DNA of 64,000 bases from Streptomyces sp. HUAS MG91 (GTDB lineage: Bacteria > Actinomycetota > Actinomycetes > Streptomycetales > Streptomycetaceae): the NCBI RefSeq assembly GCF_040529335.1, contig NZ_CP159534.1, positions 186,001 through 250,000 on the forward strand, written 5' to 3'. The translations under genes and the position numbers were made by a program. Numbering within the stretch: position 1 is the stretch's first letter; every line of letters begins with the position of its first letter. The notes under the pieces are model-generated. The model worked only from the letters and a program-made list of their open reading frames with translations. It was not told the origin of the DNA and did no database searches. This document shows positions 59,404-64,000 of this stretch, piece by piece.

Positions 59404-59598
59404 TCACAGCCCCAGATCGAGGGCCAGGCACGAGTAGTAGTTCCATGAACCCTCGGGGTTGTAGCCGGACTTCGTCCTTCCGTCCGGGTCCGCCTCCACC
59501 ACCGTGGTCATGTCCTCCAAGCGGATCCGCTCGGGGAGCTTGCCGTACTTCGCGCTGCGCAGTGCCGCAGCGGCGTCCGTCGCGAGTGCCTTGGGCAT
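59404..59598 (-). CDS. Small peptide of unknown function
   Basis: A 64-residue peptide. The N-terminal part is helical and charged (LATDAAAALRSAKYGKLPERIRLEDM), with an acidic middle and a C terminus SGYNPEGSWNYYSCLALDLGL rich in aromatic residues with a single Cys. The split between a leader-like half and a distinctive aromatic C terminus resembles small RiPP-type precursors, but no modifying enzyme is adjacent. ATG 59598 has a GAGGGA site. A 14-bp perfect inverted repeat lies 79-115 nt upstream. Confidence 0.6.
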   Translation of the reverse strand: MPKALATDAAAALRSAKYGKLPERIRLEDMTTVVEADPDGRTKSGYNPEGSWNYYSCLALDLGL

Positions 59599-59676
59599 GA
59601 CTCGTTCCCTCTTCCGTGAGTTTCCTGAGCTGCCGGTCGCGTCCCGGTGACCGCCTGGACCGTCTTCAGCTTGCCT

Positions 59677-59713
59677 CTCCATTCGTCACCAGTCAAGACG
59701 GTGACGAATGGAG
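59677..59713. promoter_or_regulatory. Perfect 14-bp inverted repeat upstream of the small peptide gene
   Basis: Arms CTCCATTCGTCACC (59677-59690) and GGTGACGAATGGAG (59700-59713) around AGTCAAGAC. It sits 79 nt upstream of the peptide ATG at 59598 and downstream of the stop side of the VOC gene (59792), so it serves the peptide gene. It is probably an operator; the nearby XRE, TetR or NB-ARC regulators are candidate binders. Confidence 0.65.
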
Positions 59714-59791
59714 ATACCTTCAGCAGTCCGCGCCACACGTCACTCGGCGGTGGCCGACGCGGTCACGGCGCGTGCGGCGCGGTGTCGGTGT

Positions 59792-60238
59792 TCAGCGGCC
59801 GGGCGCGCGAGTCGTGATCTCCTGGAAGAACCATTCGTTGCCGTCGGGATCGGCGAACGAGGCGAAGGTGCCGTAGCTGGGCCGGTCCGGCGCCATCCCC
59901 TGCACGCGCTGCGCTCCTCCCGCGTGATGGAAGGCGCCCGTGGCGTCGTGGAACGGGCCGGTGACGTCGACGCCGCGTCCGGTGAGTTCGGCGTGCGCCT
60001 GCTCGATGTCGGTGACGATCAGGTGCAGGCCCTGCGCCGAGCCGGCGGGAGCGGTGGTGAGCCCGTCGCCGAAGATGACGGAGCAGGCGGAGCCGGGCGG
60101 CGTCACCTGCACGATGCGGTAGCCGTCGTGGATGGGGAAGTCCGCGTCGAGGCGGAATCCGAGTTTCCCGGAGTAGAAGTCCTTGGCCCGGTCGACGTCC
60201 GAGACGGGGACGACGACGACTTCGAGCTTCAGATCCAT
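59792..60238 (-). CDS. VOC-family (glyoxalase-like) protein
   Basis: A 148-residue VOC-fold protein: MDLKLEVVVVPVSDVDRAKDFYSGKLGFRLDADFP, RIVQVTPPGSACSVIFGDG, GLHLIVTDIEQAHAELTGRGVDVTGPFH and ASFADPDGNEWFFQEI. The pattern is like the glyoxalase-type lactoylglutathione lyase paralogs of unknown substrate. Start ATG 60238 removes a non-homologous leader. It follows the alpha/beta hydrolase gene by 65 nt in the same direction and may be co-transcribed. Confidence 0.88.
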   Translation of the reverse strand: MDLKLEVVVVPVSDVDRAKDFYSGKLGFRLDADFPIHDGYRIVQVTPPGSACSVIFGDGLTTAPAGSAQGLHLIVTDIEQAHAELTGRGVDVTGPFHDATGAFHHAGGAQRVQGMAPDRPSYGTFASFADPDGNEWFFQEITTRAPGR

Positions 60239-60303
60239 GGCGGGCGTTCTCGCTTTCGAGACGGTTCGGGTACGGGGATGCGGACCGGTTCCGCGGGCGC
60301 CGG

Positions 60304-61164
60304 TCACCGGGTGGCGCGGGCGGCGTCCTCGATGACGCGGGTGACGAGCCCGGGGTGGGAGACGGCGACGGAGTGCGAGGCGGCGACCTCGGTGGTGCGG
60401 GCGTGGGCGCGCTCGGCCATGAACCGCTGCGCGGCGGCCGGGATGTTCAGGTCGCGGGTCGTGACGATGTCCCAGCTGGGGATGGACTTCCAGGCGGCCG
60501 TGGTGGCCTTCTCCTCCAGCGCGGACTGGGCGATGGGGCGCTGCCCGGCGGCGGCGAGCGCGGCCTGGGCCGGCGGGACGTCGGCGGCGAACTGGTGGCG
60601 GAACTTGTCCTGCTGGATGTAGAGGTCGGTGCCCTTGGTGCCGTCGGGCAGGGTGACGGGCACCGGGTCGAGAGCGTCGGGGAGCGTGGATCCGGGGTAC
60701 TTGCCGGTCAGTTCCAGGGCCGACTCCCCCACGGCGGGCAGGAACGCGGCGACGTAGACGAGCCCCTTCACCTGCGGGTCGCCCGCGGCGGCCTCACTGA
60801 TCACGGAACCGCCGTAGGAGTGTCCGACGAGGACCTTGGGGCCCTTGACGTGGTCGAGGACGCTGCGCAGCGCGGTGGCGTCGGCGTGCGGGCCGCGCAG
60901 GGGGTTGGCGGCGGCGACGACCGGATATCCGTCGGCGCGCAGCCGGGAGACGACGCCGTTCCAGCTGGAGGAGTCGGCGAACGCGCCGTGCTCCAGCACG
61001 ATGGTGGGCTTGGCCGCGCCCCGGGGCTCCGGCGAACGTCCGGCGTCGGCATCGGCGTTGGCAGTGCCGCTCAGCGCGAGGGCGCCGAGCGCGGCACCGG
61101 CCGCGACCGCGGCCCCGATACCGGTGAGAATCCGTCGGCCGTTCGCACGCTTGATGGTGAACAC
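60304..61164 (-). CDS. Exported alpha/beta hydrolase (salicylate-esterase-like)
   Basis: A 286-residue alpha/beta hydrolase. A signal peptide is evident (basic KRANGRRILTG, Ala-rich core, ANADA cleavage region near residue 35). The fold continues TIVLEHGAFADSSSWNGVVSRLRADGYPVVAAANPLRG with the nucleophile in VLVGHSYGGSV and catalytic His region in AASHSVAVSHP. It resembles plant-type methyl esterase/hydroxynitrile-lyase-like enzymes. GTG 61164 follows GAAGGG. The 369-nt intergenic region to the divergent hydrolase holds several dyads. Confidence 0.87.
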   Translation of the reverse strand: MFTIKRANGRRILTGIGAAVAAGAALGALALSGTANADADAGRSPEPRGAAKPTIVLEHGAFADSSSWNGVVSRLRADGYPVVAAANPLRGPHADATALRSVLDHVKGPKVLVGHSYGGSVISEAAAGDPQVKGLVYVAAFLPAVGESALELTGKYPGSTLPDALDPVPVTLPDGTKGTDLYIQQDKFRHQFAADVPPAQAALAAAGQRPIAQSALEEKATTAAWKSIPSWDIVTTRDLNIPAAAQRFMAERAHARTTEVAASHSVAVSHPGLVTRVIEDAARATR

Positions 61165-61532
61165 GAGAAACCCTTCTCGAAGGATCAGAGAAATCAGAGG
61201 GATCAAAGAGATCGGCGGCTTCGGACGAACCGAAGGAGTCGACGCGGCGCCGAGGCGAACCGCCTCGGCGTCACCGCTTTGTCTGGTAACCAACTTGTCA
61301 GGCACCTAATAACCTGTCAAGGTGGTGACGCGACAGTGACGGTCGATCTCCGTCCTCACTGTCACCCGCGAACAGCAGGCACACATCCGTCACTTGACCA
61401 TCCACCGGACGCCGGACACCGCACACCCGGGAAGTGGCCCGTACGACGGTCAAGTGACTGATGCGCGCACCGAAGGCGCGGAGAAGAGTGGCCCTGTCGG
61501 TAAGCACACCGCACTCGCACGGAAGGTTTCAC
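61165..61532. other. Intergenic region of divergent hydrolase genes with several inverted repeats; no gene
   Basis: The 368-nt gap encodes nothing that I can support. It contains a perfect 10-bp hairpin CGCCGAGGCG/CGCCTCGGCG (61248-61270) in the leader of the minus-strand hydrolase. Also visible are CTTGTCAGG/CCTGTCAAG with one mismatch near 61295-61320, GACAGTGA/TCACTGTC (61332-61339, 61356-61363), and GTCACTTGACC/GGTCAAGTGAC (61389-61399, 61448-61458). These are plausible operator sites for the two divergent promoters. Confidence 0.6.
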
Positions 61533-62594
61533 ATGATCAACAGGCGTAGCTTCAACAAGGCCGTGGGCTTGGGCACGGGGGCGGCCGCCGCCTCACTGGC
61601 CGGACTGCAGGGCGTCTCGCACGCCGCCGCCGCGACCCCGGGCCACGCCGGGAAGGCGCCCGTGGTGCCGACCGTCACCCCGGGTACGCACACCTCGTTC
61701 CCCGCGCTCAAGCAGATCAAGGCCGGCGTACTGAACGTCGGTTACGCCGAGCTGGGCCCCTCGCACGGGCCCGTCGTTCTCCTGCTGCACGGCTGGCCGT
61801 ACGACATCCACAGCTACGTCGACGTCGCGCCGCTCCTGGCCGACCAGGGCTATCGCGTGATCGTGCCCTACCTGCGCGGCCACGGCACGACGCGATTCCT
61901 GTCCTCCCGGACGGTCCGCAACGCCCAGCAGTCGGTGATCGCCCTGGACATCATCGCCCTGATGGACGCCCTGAAGATCCAGAAGGCCGTCGTCGCGGGA
62001 TTCGACTGGGGTTCGCGCACCGGTGACATTCTCGCGGCGCTGTGGCCCGAGCGGGTCAAGGCACTGGTCTCGGTGAGCGGTTACCTGATCACCAACCGCA
62101 AGGCCCAGCTGGAGCCGATCTCGCCGACCTCCGAGCACACCTGGTGGTACCAGTACTACTTCGCGACGGAGCGCGGCAAGAAGGCGATGGAGCGTCAGGA
62201 CCTGCGCCACGACCTGACCAAGCTGGTGTGGCAGATCGTCTCGCCGACCTGGGGATTCGACGACGCCACCTTCGAGCGCACCGCGGCCGCGTTCGAGAAC
62301 CCCGACTACGCCGCCATCGTCATCCACAACTACCGCTGGCGGCTGGATCTGGCCGAGGGCGAGCGACGCTACGACCGTTACGAGGACAAGCTGTCCGAGG
62401 CCCCGCACATCGCGGTGCCGACCATCACCATCGACGCCCAGTACGACCCGTTCACAGCACCCGGCGACGGCGCGTCGTACCGCTCGATGTTCACCGGGAA
62501 GTACGAGCACCGCACGCTGGCCGTCGGCCACAACCTGCCGCAGGAAGCACCGACGGCGTTCGCCCAGGCCGTCGTCGACGTGGACCGCTTCTGA
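61533..62594 (+). CDS. Tat-exported alpha/beta hydrolase (epoxide-hydrolase/haloalkane-dehalogenase-like)
   Basis: A 353-residue protein with a twin-arginine signal NRRSFNKAVGLGTGAAAASLAG and cleavage near SHAAAA. The mature enzyme has VVLLLHGWPYDIHSYVDVAPLLADQGYRVIVPYLRGHGTTRF and the nucleophile-elbow position VVAGFDWGSR, where Asp instead of Ser points to epoxide-hydrolase or dehalogenase-type chemistry. A possible charge-relay His is in LAVGHNLPQEAP. It is divergent from the other exported hydrolase. Substrate unknown. Confidence 0.9.
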   Translation: MINRRSFNKAVGLGTGAAAASLAGLQGVSHAAAATPGHAGKAPVVPTVTPGTHTSFPALKQIKAGVLNVGYAELGPSHGPVVLLLHGWPYDIHSYVDVAPLLADQGYRVIVPYLRGHGTTRFLSSRTVRNAQQSVIALDIIALMDALKIQKAVVAGFDWGSRTGDILAALWPERVKALVSVSGYLITNRKAQLEPISPTSEHTWWYQYYFATERGKKAMERQDLRHDLTKLVWQIVSPTWGFDDATFERTAAAFENPDYAAIVIHNYRWRLDLAEGERRYDRYEDKLSEAPHIAVPTITIDAQYDPFTAPGDGASYRSMFTGKYEHRTLAVGHNLPQEAPTAFAQAVVDVDRF

Positions 62595-62608
62595 CGGACG
62601 ACGAGCCA

Positions 62609-62633
62609 GGGGCCGGCCCCCCCGGCCGGCCCC
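62609..62633 (+). terminator. GC hairpin after the Tat hydrolase gene
   Basis: Stem GGGGCCGG (62609-62616) and CCGGCCCC (62626-62633) with a C-rich loop, 15 nt after the stop at 62594. It is a plausible U-less terminator. Confidence 0.45.
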
Positions 62634-62762
62634 GGCACGGCCCACGCCCCGCGGGGCGAGAAGCCGTCCCGGGCGACACATGTATGTTCCGCACTCCTCG
62701 GCACGGGCGCACCGGCGTGGGTACCATGCCCAGCGTCCACCACTAGTGAGGAGTGACCGGTT

Positions 62763-63233
62763 GTGACCAGCCCATCAGCCGACACGCTCCGATCGCGGTA
62801 CGTAGAGCAGGCCGCGTCGGATCTGGAAGACAACCGTCGCAGGCAGCAGGAACTGACCGAGAAGATCAAGATGCTGGAGCAGGAGGAGGCCCTCCTGGTC
62901 GACATCATGCATCTCGCCGAGCGGCACGAGGGTGCGCGGCCCGCGGCCCCGCGCCCCGAACGGAAGAAGCCCTCCCCCACGCGGGAGAAGGCGGCGCAGC
63001 CCCTGCTCGGGGACCTCCTGGTGGAGCTGCTCGCGCAGTACGAGGAGCCGCGACTGGCCAGGGAGCTGCGGGACGAGCTGATGCAGAAGCATCCGGACCG
63101 CTCCCCCACGCCGCAGGTCGTGCGGAACACGCTGGAGTCGCTCGTCGCCAAGGGCCGGATCCAGCGCCACAAGCAGCAGCGTTCGGTGATGTACACGAGC
63201 ACGGAGTCCGGCCCCGCGGGCACGGACGGCTGA
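62763..63233 (+). CDS. Coiled-coil/winged-helix protein, probable DNA-binding
   Basis: A 156-residue protein. The N-terminal half is an amphipathic coiled coil (YVEQAASDLEDNRRRQQELTEKIKMLEQEEALLVDIMHLAERH). After a proline/lysine-rich linker comes a winged-helix-like domain (LGDLLVELLAQYEEPRLARELRDELMQKHPDRSPTPQVVRNTLESLVAKGRIQRHKQQRSVMYT). The shape suggests a dimeric DNA-binding regulator of an actinobacterial-only family. GTG 62763 follows GAGGAGTGACC. No obvious target. Confidence 0.78.
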   Translation: MTSPSADTLRSRYVEQAASDLEDNRRRQQELTEKIKMLEQEEALLVDIMHLAERHEGARPAAPRPERKKPSPTREKAAQPLLGDLLVELLAQYEEPRLARELRDELMQKHPDRSPTPQVVRNTLESLVAKGRIQRHKQQRSVMYTSTESGPAGTDG

Positions 63234-63360
63234 TCCCGGTCGGGTTCACACCTCTTCACACCCACATGCACATCCGGGTACACGCATCTCACCCGGCGAG
63301 GCGGCGCCGACCGCCCTCCGCTCCGTCCCGGGCGACAGCCGACCGCGCCGGGCCGGCCGA

Positions 63361-63909
63361 TCAGCCCTGGGTGCTGTGCTGGCGGGCCCGATAGGCGGCG
63401 GCCTTGACGCGGTTGCCGCAGGTCCGCATCGCGCACCATTCACGCCGGTGCCCCCGCGAGCGGTCGAGGTAGACCTGGGTGCACTCGGGGCGGGCGCACT
63501 CGCGCAGCAGCGCCCCGTCGTCGCCGCCGAGGATCTCGACGGTCTCCCGGGCGAGCGCCGCGAGGCCCTGGCCGACCGAGCCGGTGCGGGTCGCGCCGTC
63601 GGGGCCCAGCCGCAGCGTCACGGGCATCCCCGACGCCTGCAGATTCAGCTCGGCCACGGCGTCCGGGGGCAGCGGCTCGCCGTGCAGACGGGCCGCGACC
63701 AGTGAGTAGATCGATTCGCGCAGGTCGACAGCGAGGGTGAGGTCCACCTCGCTCGCGCCCGGAGCCAGATCGAGCATGCCGGACTCCACGAACCAGTCGT
63801 CGAGCAGCTCGGGGGTGGCGAGCTTCTCCATCGGCAGGTCGTTGCGCCTCGCGCGCAGCGTGCCGACGAAGTCGAGGGGGAGCGTCCCACAAGGAAAGGC
63901 ATGATTCAC
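63361..63909 (-). CDS. ABATE/CGNR zinc-finger transcriptional regulator
   Basis: A 182-residue protein. The N-terminal ABATE-like domain (LDFVGTLRARRNDLPMEKLATPELLDDWFVESGML) is followed by the CGNR zinc finger: CARPECTQVYLDRSRGHRREWCAMRTCGNRVKAAAYRARQ, with four cysteines as ligands and the CGNR residues themselves. These are small actinobacterial stress- or metabolite-responsive regulators. GTG 63909 is the only start matching the usual N terminus. Sequence to 64000 beyond it shows no gene. Confidence 0.9.
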   Translation of the reverse strand: MNHAFPCGTLPLDFVGTLRARRNDLPMEKLATPELLDDWFVESGMLDLAPGASEVDLTLAVDLRESIYSLVAARLHGEPLPPDAVAELNLQASGMPVTLRLGPDGATRTGSVGQGLAALARETVEILGGDDGALLRECARPECTQVYLDRSRGHRREWCAMRTCGNRVKAAAYRARQHSTQG

Positions 63910-64000
63910 GTAACCATACTGACCAGTGACCTACGAGAATGCAAGCCTCTCCCTTCCCGCCCCGCCCGCGCTCCCGCGCGAGAGCACGCCCGCACTCTGG

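Noticed and set aside
1..64000. CRISPR arrays, tRNA/rRNA genes, transposons or prophage
   Set aside because: No regularly spaced repeats, cloverleaf-type sequences, transposase or phage structural motifs were seen.

Overview
The window is a high-GC actinobacterial chromosome segment, almost certainly from a Streptomyces-like organism. The support is GC-rich third codon positions throughout, many GTG starts and ATGA/GTGA start-stop overlaps, many TetR/LuxR-LAL/ROK/MarR regulators, a 389-residue actinomycete-type xylose isomerase, and STAS/HATPase anti-sigma networks. I see no rRNA, tRNA, CRISPR array, transposase or prophage gene. All family names come from reading the proteins; no database search was run.

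Layout. 0-3.5 kb: methylmalonyl-CoA mutase small (partial) and large subunits with the MeaB chaperone GTPase. 3.5-4.8 kb: a cobalamin riboswitch heads a two-gene minus-strand operon of a ferredoxin-like [2Fe-2S] protein and a FhuF-like protein. 4.8-13 kb: a patatin, a sigma factor with a zinc-finger/MDMPI fusion anti-sigma factor, a VOC protein, a TetR-controlled patatin plus P450 operon, HATPase and STAS proteins, and a decayed DUF2804 gene. 13-18.8 kb: small regulators, a TetR-controlled SDR, an MFS/TetR pair and a ROK regulator.

18.8-25.8 kb: the most unusual locus, a tightly packed nine-gene minus-strand operon (amidohydrolase, PRD protein, SFCGS protein, DUF4312, DUF4311, DUF4310, DgaE-type PLP ammonia lyase, HPr-like protein, KDPG-type aldolase) divergent from an IclR regulator. 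It looks like an actinobacterial form of the rare, functionally undefined cluster typified by Enterococcus EF_0829-EF_0839, here with its own HPr. The enzymes suggest import and breakdown of a (possibly acylated) amino-sugar acid to pyruvate plus a triose phosphate.

25.8-35.6 kb: a complete xylose/isoprimeverose-type pathway (GH1 beta-glucosidase, ABC importer, XylA; divergently XylB and a GH31 alpha-xylosidase). 35.6-44.5 kb: MarR/EamA, GNAT, methyltransferase, deaminase, 3-hydroxyisobutyryl-CoA hydrolase, TetR/MFS and an acyl-CoA oxidase-like flavoprotein. 44.5-49.6 kb: an ECF sigma factor and Asp23/Gls24 envelope-stress cluster. 49.7-59.6 kb: a regulator-rich stretch with two tail-to-tail LAL regulators, a TetR, an XRE/NB-ARC protein, an MmyB-type regulator, a free-standing LuxR HTH and a small peptide gene behind a 14-bp inverted repeat. 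59.8-64 kb: VOC protein, two divergent exported alpha/beta hydrolases, a coiled-coil/winged-helix protein and a CGNR zinc-finger regulator.

Many divergent regulator/target pairs have readable operators, including mirrored palindrome pairs at 9.3 and 14.6 kb. Convergent pairs are often closed by perfect GC hairpins.
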